In this document: piece by piece, positions 6,501 to 16,119 of the stretch | Layout of the letters: every line of letters begins with the position of its first letter | Numbering within the stretch: position 1 is the first letter of the stretch | From: Spirochaetota bacterium | GTDB lineage: Bacteria > Spirochaetota > UBA4802 > JAFGJZ01 | DNA length: 41,881 nucleotides | Reading direction: 5' to 3' | Assembly (NCBI GenBank): GCA_016928815.1 | Contig: JAFGJZ010000126.1 | Span: 1 to 41,881 of the forward strand | Notes under the pieces: model-generated | What the model saw: only the letters and a program-made list of their open reading frames with translations | The model's database searches: none | Told to the model about the DNA's origin: nothing | Made by a program: the position numbers and the translations under genes

Positions 6501-9500
6501 ATGACATTTTCATTAGGTGAATATCAGGACGTTTTTCTTGAAGAAGCAGATGATCAGCTGCAGGAATTGAATTCAAATCTGCTCCAAATGGAACAGGATC
6601 CTGACAATGATGATATAATAAACAATATTTTCCGGGCGGCGCATTCCTTAAAAAGTTCTGCAGCTTTCGTAGGACTGAATGATTTAAGCGATCTTTCCCA
6701 TAAAATGGAAAATCTGCTGCAGGGAGTCCGGGATAAGACAATGAAAATTACTCCGGAAATCATTAATGTTTTATTTAAGTGTTTTGATCACATAAATGGA
6801 ATTATCGGCAAAGTATCACAGGGCGAAAAACCTGATGATGATCTGTCTTCCATTATTGCGGAAGTAGTCCGTATTTCTTCATCTGCATCAGCTTCAGAGC
6901 CGGTTGAAAGTAAATCTTCAGAACCAGCTGCAGGAAAGGAAACAAAAAACAAAAATATTGATGTGCCTAAAACTACTTTCGAATCCGACGAAAGGAAACA
7001 TCTTAAAAAAGCTGTTGATTCCGGAATGAACTGTTATGAATTGTCTGTTTTTATTGATGAAGATGCACAAATGAAATGGGTTAAGGCGCAGCTTATGCTT
7101 AACAGTCTTAAAGGCAGCGGTGAAGTTATAAAAACAATCCCCCCTGAAAACATGCTGACTGACGAAAATATCAATCAGTGTATAAAATTTGTAGTCGCAT
7201 CCAATGAAACAATTGAAGAAGTAGCTAAAGACTGTGATGTTGACCTTGTATATAGAATAGAAGGGTCGCAGATTACATTAGATAAAAAAGACGGAAAATA
7301 TATACTTACATATCACGCTAAAGAGGTTCTGGCTGATTATACTGATAATCATAAAGATGAAAAGGCCGATAAACCCGAGCCTTCTGTTCCCGAAATTCAG
7401 CAGTCTGTTCCGCAGAAACAGCCTGATAAAATAGAAAATGAGGATGATGAAACAGATAAGAAAGATATATCTGCAGCCAGTTTGAGAAAAGCTCCGACTT
7501 TACGAACTGTAAAAGTATCAGTTGATAAACTTGATGAACTGCTGAATAATGTTGGAGAGCTTGTAATCGCGAATTCCGGGTTTTTCAGACTTTACGAAGA
7601 TCTGAAAAAAATAAATGCCGATAAAACCATCATCAATGAATTTAAAAACCGTATGGAGCAGATGTCCAGGATTGCCAAGGATCTTCAGAGCGGAATAATG
7701 AAAACAAGGATGGTGCCTATAGGACAGGTTTTTTCAAGATTTAACAGGCTTGTAAGGGATTTGGCAAAAGACAGCGGAAAAAGTGTACAGCTGATTACAC
7801 GCGGTGAAGATACGGAACTTGATAAAAAGGTCGTTGATGTTATAGGTGAACCTCTTATGCATATGATCAGAAACAGCATTGATCATGGAATAGAGCTTCC
7901 GGCAGAGAGGGAAAAATTTAAAAAAGATGAAACAGCAACCGTGACATTAAGCGCGCATCAGGGAGGCAATCAGATTTATGTTGAAGTCAGTGATGACGGT
8001 AAGGGTCTGAATGCTGATAGAATCAGAAAAAAAGCTCTGGAAAGAAATCTTGTTCTGCCGGAAATAATCGCAAATATGGATGATTCCGATATCTATGAAT
8101 TTATTTTTCATCCGGGATTTTCTACCGCAGAAAAAGTTACTGATGTGTCCGGTCGCGGTGTCGGCATGAACGTTGTGAAAGAAGTGGTAACTGAAATGAA
8201 CGGTTCAATAACAATTGAAAGTGAACCGGGTATGGGAACCCGGTTTATTATGGCATTTCCGCTAACACTTGCAATCATTCCTGCAATAATGGTAAAGGTG
8301 CAGAAGGAAACATATGCAATACCGCTTTCAGATGTAATTGAAACCATAAAAATAAGCGCGAAAGACGTTACAACGATTGAAGGTCATGAAGTAATAAATT
8401 TAAGAAGTGAAATACTTTCTCTTTTAAGGCTTGACCGGTTTGTCGGTATTGATGCCGATATAATTGATGATACAAAAATTCCGGTGGTAGTCGTTGGCTA
8501 CGGCAACAGAAAAATCGGTCTTATCGTTGACCGTCTTGAAGGTAAACTTGAAATAGTAATTAAGCCTCTTGATCAGAATTATAAAAATATTGAAGGACTT
8601 GCCGGTGCGTCAATTCTGGGAGACGGAAGCATAAGCCTGATTCTTGATATTTCCTCAATGATGACTCGTGTAATTTCAGAGCAGGAAAAACTTTCCCGTG
8701 AGGACAGACGGTCAGTACTTGCAAAATCAAGCACTGATTTTGAAACCATCAGTCAGAAACCTGTAAAAGAAAACATTCCATCCGCATCAACAGATACAGT
8801 CAGGACAAACGCAGGAAAACCTGTAATTTCGGAAATAAATATTCCGGAGGGAGTACTTCCCGACGGTAAGAAAAATATTTTTGATAAAGAAACGACCCCT
8901 GTGGCAAAAGCCGGTATCTCTAATGAGGAAGTTGATACTCAGGTAAAGGAAGTTTTAAGAAATTTCAGAAATGAACTTCATGAGTCTGTAGCGAAAACAC
9001 TTAATTCCGGCGACAGTGACAGTCACATGAAAAAGGACATTGCAATTACCGATGATCAATTGAGAAAAATACAGATATTGGCCAATGTCGGAATTATGAA
9101 AGGGGCAGAATCTCTGTCTTCAATGATAGGAAGAAGGGTTGATCTTGCCATTCCTGAAGTGAAAATGATGCCTATTGACAGTCTGCCTGCAAAACTCGGA
9201 CAGATTGATGAGATTTATGTCGGTGTCTATATGCCGCTTGAAGGTGACATGAGAGGAACCATTCTGTTCAGCATTCCTGAAGATTCCGGATTCTCACTGA
9301 TTGATGATTTATTTGCATTCGGTAAAGGACATACAAAAGAATTTAATGATGATGCCAAATCCTCTCTCAGTGAAGTTACAAATATTGTCGGATCCTCCGT
9401 TCTGAACGCTTTTGCTGAAAGAACAGGTCTAACAATAACTCCGGATGTTCCGACATTTGTTCACGATTATATGCAGTCAATAGTGGATTCAATTCTGGTA

Positions 9501-9638
9501 CTTCATAATGTTGAAAACGATTACGCCCTTGTAATGGATACAGAGTTCTACTATGAAGATGACAGGGTAATGGGTAATCTGCTGATACTTCCGGAAGCAA
9601 AATCCGTTAAATACCTAGTAGAGCATATTAAGGAATAA
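6501..9638 (+). CDS. cheA: chemotaxis histidine kinase CheA fused to a CheC-type domain
   Basis: This 1045-residue kinase autophosphorylates and passes phosphate to CheY and CheB. The P1 domain (1-110) has the phospho-acceptor H48 in AAHSLKSSAAFVG. A P2-like response-regulator-binding domain covers about 165-265 and the P3 dimerisation domain starts near 333. P4 (about 395-590) has the ATP-site boxes HMIRNSIDHG, VSDDGKGL and GRGVGM. P5, the CheW-like domain, is at about 592-723. After a linker, residues 848-1045 form a CheC/CheX/FliY-family domain. Its second active-site motif is intact (S954, E958, N961, P984), while the first keeps N862 and P885 but has Ile in place of Glu. ATG 6501 is chosen because GGAG at 6491-6494 precedes it. 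A CheY-phosphate phosphatase activity is inferred from the motif. Confidence 0.95.
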   Translation: MTFSLGEYQDVFLEEADDQLQELNSNLLQMEQDPDNDDIINNIFRAAHSLKSSAAFVGLNDLSDLSHKMENLLQGVRDKTMKITPEIINVLFKCFDHINGIIGKVSQGEKPDDDLSSIIAEVVRISSSASASEPVESKSSEPAAGKETKNKNIDVPKTTFESDERKHLKKAVDSGMNCYELSVFIDEDAQMKWVKAQLMLNSLKGSGEVIKTIPPENMLTDENINQCIKFVVASNETIEEVAKDCDVDLVYRIEGSQITLDKKDGKYILTYHAKEVLADYTDNHKDEKADKPEPSVPEIQQSVPQKQPDKIENEDDETDKKDISAASLRKAPTLRTVKVSVDKLDELLNNVGELVIANSGFFRLYEDLKKINADKTIINEFKNRMEQMSRIAKDLQSGIMKTRMVPIGQVFSRFNRLVRDLAKDSGKSVQLITRGEDTELDKKVVDVIGEPLMHMIRNSIDHGIELPAEREKFKKDETATVTLSAHQGGNQIYVEVSDDGKGLNADRIRKKALERNLVLPEIIANMDDSDIYEFIFHPGFSTAEKVTDVSGRGVGMNVVKEVVTEMNGSITIESEPGMGTRFIMAFPLTLAIIPAIMVKVQKETYAIPLSDVIETIKISAKDVTTIEGHEVINLRSEILSLLRLDRFVGIDADIIDDTKIPVVVVGYGNRKIGLIVDRLEGKLEIVIKPLDQNYKNIEGLAGASILGDGSISLILDISSMMTRVISEQEKLSREDRRSVLAKSSTDFETISQKPVKENIPSASTDTVRTNAGKPVISEINIPEGVLPDGKKNIFDKETTPVAKAGISNEEVDTQVKEVLRNFRNELHESVAKTLNSGDSDSHMKKDIAITDDQLRKIQILANVGIMKGAESLSSMIGRRVDLAIPEVKMMPIDSLPAKLGQIDEIYVGVYMPLEGDMRGTILFSIPEDSGFSLIDDLFAFGKGHTKEFNDDAKSSLSEVTNIVGSSVLNAFAERTGLTITPDVPTFVHDYMQSIVDSILVLHNVENDYALVMDTEFYYEDDRVMGNLLILPEAKSVKYLVEHIKE

Positions 9639-9645
9639 ATGGGAT

Positions 9646-10761
9646 ATGAGTAAGATTAAAGTTCTTGTTGTCGACGACTCAGCTCTTGTCCGGAGAATAA
9701 TTACAGATGCACTTCAGAGAGATCCGGATATAGAAGTCGTCGGGACTGCGAATAACGGCAAATCGGCAGTATTTAAAACGCATACTCTTAATCCGGACGT
9801 AATTACTATGGATATAGAGATGCCGATTATGAACGGTCTTGATGCATTGAAAATTATTATGCAGGAAGATCCTAAACCGGTTATCATGATGAGTGTACTG
9901 ACCCAGCATGGAGCTGATGCGACTTTTAAGGCACTTGAACTTGGCGCAATAGATTTTATTCCAAAACCTTCGACCATGCTTTCAATGAGCGTATCTGATA
10001 TTTACGAACTGCTTGTCAGTAAAGTGAAATCTGTTGCGGAATCGAAAATAAAATTTGAAGCAAAAAAAATGCAGGTTTCCTTAAAAGGCCCTGAGGTAAC
10101 CGAAGAGGAAACCAGAAAACCTACAGGCAAACCTAAATTTCTTCATGAAATAAGGGAACCTGTGCCTGTTACCCTGTCAGATGAGGCAAAAAATTCTGAT
10201 AAAATTGTTGCAATTGGCACCTCAACAGGCGGACCGTCGGCTTTAATGACGGTATTTAAGGGGTTTCCAGAAAATTTTCCTTCTCCTGTGCTGGTTGTTC
10301 AGCATATGCCTGAAGGTTTTACAAAAGCATTCGCCGAACGTCTGAATTCAAATTCTAACTTAAATGTCAAAGAGGCTGAAGACGGGGACAGGCTGATGTC
10401 AGGCTGCGGTTATGTCGCCCCAGGTCATTCGCATGTGAAGCTGGAGAAAAAGGGTTCTGCTTTTTTTATTAAACTCGATCAGGGAGAGAAAGTAAGCGGT
10501 CATCGCCCGTCGATTGATTTTATGTTTAATTCGGTAGCGGATAATTTTAGCGATAACATAATTGCAGTTATTATGACCGGAATGGGGAAAGACGGGGCAT
10601 CAGGTATAAGAAGAATTAAGGAAAACGGCGGATATACTGTTGCTCAGAATGAAGAAACTTCAGTAGTATATGGAATGAATAAGGTTGCCGTTGAATACGG
10701 CGGAGTAGTGGATGTTGTTTCACTGGAGGATATAATAAAAAAAATTGTTGAACATTTGTAA
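9646..10761 (+). CDS. cheB: chemotaxis methylesterase/glutamine deamidase CheB
   Basis: CheB removes methyl groups from receptors when phosphorylated by CheA. The 371 residues carry a receiver domain (acid pair D10-D11, phospho-site D56 in TMDIEMP) and a linker. The esterase domain contains the catalytic Ser in GTSTGGPSAL, His in VVQHMPEGFT and Asp in MTGMGKDGA. It begins seven bases after cheA and is clearly in the same operon. The partner methyltransferase CheR is not in the window. Confidence 0.97.
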   Translation: MSKIKVLVVDDSALVRRIITDALQRDPDIEVVGTANNGKSAVFKTHTLNPDVITMDIEMPIMNGLDALKIIMQEDPKPVIMMSVLTQHGADATFKALELGAIDFIPKPSTMLSMSVSDIYELLVSKVKSVAESKIKFEAKKMQVSLKGPEVTEEETRKPTGKPKFLHEIREPVPVTLSDEAKNSDKIVAIGTSTGGPSALMTVFKGFPENFPSPVLVVQHMPEGFTKAFAERLNSNSNLNVKEAEDGDRLMSGCGYVAPGHSHVKLEKKGSAFFIKLDQGEKVSGHRPSIDFMFNSVADNFSDNIIAVIMTGMGKDGASGIRRIKENGGYTVAQNEETSVVYGMNKVAVEYGGVVDVVSLEDIIKKIVEHL

Positions 10762-10776
10762 CATTGGATATATAAT
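10748..10776 (+). promoter_or_regulatory. sigma70-type promoter for cheY
   Basis: TTGAAC (10748-10753), a 17-base spacer and a perfect TATAAT (10771-10776) overlap the last codons and stop of cheB. The resulting cheY leader would be about 110 bases long, AT-rich, with no strong hairpin seen. Confidence 0.65.
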
Positions 10777-10891
10777 ATTAAAAAAGTATTTGATTTTTTT
10801 TGATTGTTAATTTATAAAGAAAGTGAGAATTGAAGTAAACTTATCGGTTGAAACGGTTTTTACACGAGAATTCAATTTAGGGAGTAAACAA

Positions 10892-11254
10892 ATGGCAAAA
10901 ATTTTAATCGTGGATGATGCAAAATTTATGAGGACACTTGTAAAGGATGCACTTGTTCCTAAAGGGCATGAAATTGTCGGTGAAGCCGAAAATGGGAATA
11001 TAGCTATAGAGATGTATAAGAAGTTCAAACCGGATCTTGTTACTATGGACATTACAATGCGTGAAAAAGACGGAATTCAGGCTGCGGAAGAAATTCTTCA
11101 GATGGATCCATCTGCTAAAATAATCATGGTTACGGCACTTGGACAGGAAAATCTTCTTACAAAAGCGATTAAACTTGGTGTCAAAGATTTTGTTGTAAAA
11201 CCTTTTCCTCCGGAAAGACTTCAGAAAGCAGCAGAAAAAGCATTAAACGGTTAA
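10892..11254 (+). CDS. cheY: chemotaxis response regulator CheY
   Basis: This stand-alone 120-residue receiver domain has the acid pair in ILIVDDAKF, the phospho-acceptor Asp in LVTMDITM, the switch Thr in MVTALGQ and the conserved Lys in VVKPF. Phospho-CheY would bind the flagellar motor switch. The frame stays open upstream to a GTG at 10823, but ATG 10892 has AGGGAG seven bases before it and gives the standard length. A likely own promoter at 10748 lets it be made at a different level from the kinase. Confidence 0.95.
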   Translation: MAKILIVDDAKFMRTLVKDALVPKGHEIVGEAENGNIAIEMYKKFKPDLVTMDITMREKDGIQAAEEILQMDPSAKIIMVTALGQENLLTKAIKLGVKDFVVKPFPPERLQKAAEKALNG

Positions 11255-11288
11255 TTTTTACTTTATTTATAAATATATGTTCTTATTA

Positions 11289-11323
11289 ATGACCGGAGAG
11301 AGATACTCTCCGGTTATTGTTTT
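11289..11323 (+). terminator. intrinsic terminator after cheY
   Basis: ACCGGAGAG (11292-11300) pairs with CTCTCCGGT (11306-11314) around loop AGATA, with one or two further weak pairs outside, followed by the T-rich tail TATTGTTTT. It ends only a few bases before the scpA start codon at 11326, leaving no room for a promoter in between. Confidence 0.75.
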
Positions 11324-11325
11324 AT

Positions 11326-12147
11326 ATGGATATGGAAAATAATAAATTTGATGAAATCATAGATAATTCTGAAGAAACCTCCGTTGATTCAGAAAAATAT
11401 CAGATCCACATAGAAAATTTTGATGGACCTCTTGATCTTTTATGGGCTTTGATTAAAAAATCCAAAATTGACATAGTTGATGTTTCATTATCTAAAATTA
11501 CCGAGCAATATCTGCAATATCTCAGAATGATGGATGAACTTAATGTAAATCTTGCATCTGAATTCATCAATATGGCTTCTGAACTGATTTATTATAAATC
11601 AAGAATCCTTCTTCCCGCAGGGGAGATAGATGATGAATATTTTGTTCCGCCGCTACCGCCTGAGCTTGTACAGAAACTTCTTGAATATAAAAAATATCAG
11701 CAGGCTACAAGCGAAATGATGAATTTATATGAGCTTCAGTCGGATTCATATGTCAGAAAAAGTGATATTTCCCAGTTTATAGATAATGAAGAATATACTA
11801 CAATGTCTCTTTTTGACCTCCTGAATGCTTTTGTGGAAGTTCTTGGAACTCAGAAAAAAGTTGAAGAGAGGGAGATAAAATTTGATGAAATTCTTGTCAG
11901 TGACAGGATTGATCATATTATTGCCTTTTTACGCAAGCAGGAAAAAATAACTTTCAAGGAACTATTTAAAACCGTTCCTTCGATATCAATGGTTGTAGCG
12001 ACTTTTCTTGCCGTGCTTGAACTTACAAAAGTTCAGAAAATAAAAATAATGCAGAATAAAGCCTTTGGTACCATTTTTATTTTCCGCAGTTTTAATCCTG
12101 ATCAGGAAATTAAGCCGGCAGAATTTAATCTTACTTCAGCCGGATAA
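11326..12147 (+). CDS. scpA: segregation and condensation protein A
   Basis: ScpA is the kleisin of the Smc-ScpAB condensin complex that organises the chromosome. The 273 residues contain the family's N-terminal signature IENFDGPLDLLWALIKKSKI (about 27-46), the helical region NLASEFINMASELIYYKSR and a winged-helix end with FKELFKTVPSISMVVATFL. The first 25 residues are an acidic extension. Start choice lies between ATG 11326 and 11332; neither has a good ribosome binding site, and the cheY terminator sits immediately upstream. scpB follows 83 bases later. Confidence 0.93.
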   Translation: MDMENNKFDEIIDNSEETSVDSEKYQIHIENFDGPLDLLWALIKKSKIDIVDVSLSKITEQYLQYLRMMDELNVNLASEFINMASELIYYKSRILLPAGEIDDEYFVPPLPPELVQKLLEYKKYQQATSEMMNLYELQSDSYVRKSDISQFIDNEEYTTMSLFDLLNAFVEVLGTQKKVEEREIKFDEILVSDRIDHIIAFLRKQEKITFKELFKTVPSISMVVATFLAVLELTKVQKIKIMQNKAFGTIFIFRSFNPDQEIKPAEFNLTSAG

Positions 12148-12230
12148 ATCATAAAGAATACTGATAATTTACTGGATTTTCATACTGAAAATGCCGATAT
12201 TAATAAAAATTAACGCTGAAAAGATATCCA

Positions 12231-12875
12231 ATGGAAGAAAATAAAGAAATAAATGAAAAGATAGAACAGGATGAAGCTGCCGATTCCGGTGAAATTAATG
12301 ATGTACCGGTTATTCCCGAAGATGAGGAAATCGATGATGCTGATGTTGATTTGAAGGATGTTTTCGAAGCAATTCTGTTTCTTTCAACAGAACCTCTGCA
12401 TATTTCATTCTTTGTTAAAAATTTCAATATAGAGCTGACAAATGCCAAAATTATTCTTGATTCGCTAATTGACGAATATGAGGAAAGAGACGGCGGAATC
12501 AAGCTGGTTGAGATATCTAACGGTTTTCAGTTTATAACCAACGCCAAATGCGGAAAATCCGTGAGAAAAATCCTCGGGTTTAAACGTAAGGAGCCGTTAA
12601 CTAAAGGTATGCTGGAAACTCTTTCCATTATAGCTTACAAGCAGCCAATTGTTATTGCCGAAATAGAAGAACTGCGCGGTGTATCATCAAGGATGATGGT
12701 TGCGAGTCTGATGAAACGAAATCTTGTTAAACCTGTCGGGCGTAAGGATCTTCCGGGAAGACCGCTTGCATATGGCACAACAGATGAATTTCTGCGGTTT
12801 TTCGGTTTAAATAAGTTAACAGATTTACCTAAACTGTCAGAAATCAAGGAATATTCTTACGAAGAAGATCAATAA
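12231..12875 (+). CDS. scpB: segregation and condensation protein B
   Basis: ScpB dimers bind ScpA in the condensin complex. The 214 residues have an acidic N-terminal extension of about 40 residues, then two winged-helix domains with EAILFLSTEPLHISFF and the signature ETLSIIAYKQPIVIAEIEEL, followed by RMMVASLMKRNLVKPVGRK and LPGRPLAYGTTDEFLRFFGL. The length is normal for the family. It pairs with scpA upstream, as in most bacteria. Confidence 0.95.
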   Translation: MEENKEINEKIEQDEAADSGEINDVPVIPEDEEIDDADVDLKDVFEAILFLSTEPLHISFFVKNFNIELTNAKIILDSLIDEYEERDGGIKLVEISNGFQFITNAKCGKSVRKILGFKRKEPLTKGMLETLSIIAYKQPIVIAEIEELRGVSSRMMVASLMKRNLVKPVGRKDLPGRPLAYGTTDEFLRFFGLNKLTDLPKLSEIKEYSYEEDQ

Positions 12876-12996
12876 ACAGTATTTTTTTTAAGAATGTCCG
12901 CTCTTTCACTTCTTTTTTTATATGCATTAAGAAAAAATTCATTGAAAAAATCAGACCTTAAATGAATTAATCATTTTTATATCTTTCGGAGCCATT

Positions 12997-13671
12997 ATGA
13001 AAATTATTGTTGCCGTAGACGGTCCAGCCGGTTCTGGTAAAAGCAGTGTTTCAAGAGCTGCAGCACTTGAATCAGGGATTAAATATATTGATTCAGGCGC
13101 AATTTACAGGTCTGTTACGTGGTTTTTATTGAACAGAGACGGGAAAGTCGCTGCTGAAAATGCATATGACGGCATTGTAGAAGAATTGAATTATAAACAG
13201 ATTTTCAACCTGGACGGATCAACAACATCTTATGTGAATGGAATTGATGTAACCGATCTGATACGGGAGGAAGTAATTGTAAAAAATATCGGTATTGTTT
13301 CTGATAATATAAATATCCGCAGAGGAATTACCTCAATGCTCCGTCAGTGGGGTAATGAAGATTCACTTATCATGGATGGCCGTGATATCGGTACAGTTGT
13401 ATTTCCTGACGCTGATTTAAAAATTTATCTTGACGCTTCAGTTGATGAAAGAGCTCATAGACGTTTTAAAGAGTATCTTGAAAAAGGAAAAAATGTTGAC
13501 TTAAATGAGATAAAAAATCAGATTATACTGCGGGATCGTCAGGACATGTCCAGATCGGTTGGTGCTTTGAAAAAAGCTTCCGATTCAATAGTAATTGATA
13601 CTTCCTGTATGACAAGAGAACAGGTAATTGAAAAATTTATTAATTTAATAAACGGGAAAAGTAACGGGTGA
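12997..13671 (+). CDS. cmk: cytidylate kinase
   Basis: This enzyme phosphorylates CMP and dCMP with ATP. The 224 residues show the nucleotide-binding loop GPAGSGKSS (9-17), the substrate-site motif YIDSGAIYRSVTW, the MDGRDIGTVVFPDADLKIYL core and a final RDRQDMSRSVGALKKA. CGGAG just upstream of ATG 12997 is a good binding site. The adjacent rpsA gene starts within a few bases of the stop, a linkage common in bacteria. Confidence 0.97.
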   Translation: MKIIVAVDGPAGSGKSSVSRAAALESGIKYIDSGAIYRSVTWFLLNRDGKVAAENAYDGIVEELNYKQIFNLDGSTTSYVNGIDVTDLIREEVIVKNIGIVSDNINIRRGITSMLRQWGNEDSLIMDGRDIGTVVFPDADLKIYLDASVDERAHRRFKEYLEKGKNVDLNEIKNQIILRDRQDMSRSVGALKKASDSIVIDTSCMTREQVIEKFINLINGKSNG

Positions 13672-13676
13672 AGAGA

Positions 13677-15362
13677 ATGAGTAATGTATCTGAGCAGAAT
13701 TTTGAAGAAAACATCAGCATGGAAGAACTGCTGGATTCGGTTGATGAGGAATTGGAAGCCTCAGCCGGTGAAATTATCCAGGGTGAAGTTGTATCAGTTG
13801 ATAATAATTTTGTATATCTGAATATAGGGCAGAAAACAGAAGGTAAGACATCTGTTTCCGAATTCAAAGACATTCCTTCGATCGGTGAAAAATATGATGT
13901 TCTGCTGCTGACCAGAAAGCTTACAGATGGAATGTTCGTACTTTCAAGGAAAGCTGCAGAGAATGCTGAAAAATGGAAAACATTCATTGCATGGTATAAT
14001 GATGGAAACCGTGAAGTGACGGGTAAGATCACTGATATAAAACAGACGGGTTCAATTGTTGATTTCGGAATTTATCATGCATATCTTCCGATATCACAAT
14101 ATGGTGATATAAAGGTCAAAAATTCTCTGGGCAGCTCCGAAACATTTAATTTCAGAATACTTAAAATAGATGAGAAAAAAAAGTCGGTTCTTGTTTCCAG
14201 AAGGATTATTATTGATGAATTGAAAGAGCAGGGCTGGAAAAATTTCATTTCAAAGCATAAGGAAAATGATGTTATAGAAGGAAAAATCGTCAAGATAGTC
14301 GAATTCGGTGCTTTTATCGAATTGGGCGGATTTGAAGGTTTAATAAGGAATAATGATCTTACATGGAAAAAATATTTTGATAAATCAGATTTTTTAAAAC
14401 TGAATGAAACTAAAAAATTTAAAATTATCAGCATAAATGAAGAGAAGAAAAAAATATCACTTGGTTTGAAACAGCTTTCGCCTGATCCATGGACAGTTGT
14501 TTCAGAAAAATATAAAATAGGTTCGAAAATAGAAGGTGCTGTTACTTCAATTACGAATTTTGGTTTATTTGTAGAAATTGAACAGGGTATCGAAGGGCTT
14601 GTTCCTTTATCAGAAATAAGCTGGTCAAAAACACAGGGAAATCTTTCAAAGATATATAAAAAAGATGACAAGGTGCAGGTTCAGATAATCAACATAGATG
14701 CGGCTGAGAAAAAGCTTGGTTTGAGTATCAGGATGACTATGGAAAATCCATGGGTATCTGTTCAGAAACGTTTTCCTGCAGGTACAGTTCATACATCCCG
14801 AATTACCAAAATTGCAAAATTCGGACTATTCGTTGAAATTGATAAAGATATTGAAGGTATGATACATGTTTCGGATTTGAGCTGGACAGGTAAAACCGAA
14901 CTTTCCTCTTTCAAATCAGGTCAGGAAATTACTTTTAAAATTCTCGAAATCAATTTAAAAGATCAGAAAATATCATGCGGTCTTAAGCAGCTTGAAGTAT
15001 CTCCCTGGGAGAAAATTAAGGAAAAATTTCCAGTGCGTTCCATTGTGAAAGGTCCGGTTGTAAGAATTACGCCTTTCGGTATGTTCATTAAGGTTGATGA
15101 AGATGTTGAAGGAATGGTGCACATTTCTGAAATCTCGAGAAATAAAATTGATAAAATAGAAGAACTGTTTTCAGTCGGTGATGATGTTGAGGCGGTTGTT
15201 CAGAACATTGATACGGATAAAAGAAGAATGGCGCTAAGCATCAAGATGCTTGACATTATGCAGGAAAAAGACAATCTGAACAAGCTGATGGGCGGAGATA
15301 TTTCCAAAACAGCTTCGATAGGTGATTTAATGAAATTAAAACTTAACAAAGGTGAAGAATAA
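13677..15362 (+). CDS. rpsA: 30S ribosomal protein S1
   Basis: S1 brings mRNA to the 30S subunit. The 561 residues hold six S1-type RNA-binding repeats, the last four best conserved, each with a core like GLFVEIEQGIEGLVPLSEISW (approximately, residues 300-400) and ending in KKISLGLKQL or a variant. A 30-residue acidic leader precedes repeat one. ATG 13677 is preferred; an in-frame GTG at 13668, overlapping the cmk stop, is the alternative. The next gene abuts directly at 15363. Confidence 0.95.
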   Translation: MSNVSEQNFEENISMEELLDSVDEELEASAGEIIQGEVVSVDNNFVYLNIGQKTEGKTSVSEFKDIPSIGEKYDVLLLTRKLTDGMFVLSRKAAENAEKWKTFIAWYNDGNREVTGKITDIKQTGSIVDFGIYHAYLPISQYGDIKVKNSLGSSETFNFRILKIDEKKKSVLVSRRIIIDELKEQGWKNFISKHKENDVIEGKIVKIVEFGAFIELGGFEGLIRNNDLTWKKYFDKSDFLKLNETKKFKIISINEEKKKISLGLKQLSPDPWTVVSEKYKIGSKIEGAVTSITNFGLFVEIEQGIEGLVPLSEISWSKTQGNLSKIYKKDDKVQVQIINIDAAEKKLGLSIRMTMENPWVSVQKRFPAGTVHTSRITKIAKFGLFVEIDKDIEGMIHVSDLSWTGKTELSSFKSGQEITFKILEINLKDQKISCGLKQLEVSPWEKIKEKFPVRSIVKGPVVRITPFGMFIKVDEDVEGMVHISEISRNKIDKIEELFSVGDDVEAVVQNIDTDKRRMALSIKMLDIMQEKDNLNKLMGGDISKTASIGDLMKLKLNKGEE

Positions 15363-16112
15363 ATGGCAACGAATAAAGTCAGTACCACAGGACATACAAC
15401 TAATCATGAAAAATTGATTAATTTTTTAGATAAGTATTTGAAAAAGATAATGATATCATTTATCGTTATTATCCTTGCAGTGATTGCTGTCGTTGGCGGT
15501 GTTTTTTTCAGAGAATATAAAGTATCTGAAGAGCTTAAAGCATATCTTAATCTTGCTGGAGAATTTGATACACAGCTGATGAATATCAGTAAAAAATATC
15601 AGCCTGCAGCCGGTCAGGAAAATGACGAAACTGCCATCGATAAAGACGCTTTGGAGAAAGACAAAACTGCGGCTGTTAAGGACTATGCTGCAAAACTTGA
15701 AGTCTTAACAGAAAAATCTCATTGGGGTTATGTTTCGCATAACGGATATTACATTGCCGGCGGACTGTACTTTTCAGTTAAAGATTATCAGAAATCACTG
15801 GATCTTTATCTTAAAGCTGCTAAAAAAGTAGATAATGATGTTTTTAAAATACTGGCACTTCAGCAGGCTGCAGTCTGTTATGAATGGCTGAATAAAAATG
15901 ATGAAGCGATGAAGATATATCAGGATCTTGAGAAAAAATTTCCAAAATCCGACTCTCTTGACCGCATTTATTATGATCTCGGCAGAATGTATCAGCTGAA
16001 AGGTGATAAGGTAAAAGCTGAAGAATATTTTACAAATGTAATTAAAAACCATTCTTCATCAGTTTTTGCTAAAAAATCGCAGGAAAGAGTGATGTTGCTG
16101 GGAAGTAAATAA
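15363..16112 (+). CDS. membrane-anchored TPR protein
   Basis: This 249-residue protein has a short cytoplasmic start, one membrane helix (about residues 30-50, IMISFIVIILAVIAVVGGVF) and an outward-facing part. That part is an Ala/Lys/Glu-rich segment followed by three or so TPR repeats (GYYIAGGLYFSVKDYQKSLDLY, VCYEWLNKNDEAMKIYQDL and YDLGRMYQLKGDKVKAEEYF; boundaries approximate). The layout resembles YfgM-type periplasmic TPR proteins that work near the Sec/BAM pathway, but identity with YfgM is not claimed. The start codon abuts the rpsA stop, so it is translated from the same message. Confidence 0.8.
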   Translation: MATNKVSTTGHTTNHEKLINFLDKYLKKIMISFIVIILAVIAVVGGVFFREYKVSEELKAYLNLAGEFDTQLMNISKKYQPAAGQENDETAIDKDALEKDKTAAVKDYAAKLEVLTEKSHWGYVSHNGYYIAGGLYFSVKDYQKSLDLYLKAAKKVDNDVFKILALQQAAVCYEWLNKNDEAMKIYQDLEKKFPKSDSLDRIYYDLGRMYQLKGDKVKAEEYFTNVIKNHSSSVFAKKSQERVMLLGSK

Positions 16113-16119
16113 AAATCTA

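Noticed and set aside
10823..10891. 23-residue N-terminal extension of CheY from a GTG
   Set aside because: The downstream ATG has a good ribosome binding site and gives the standard CheY length; the extension has no motif.
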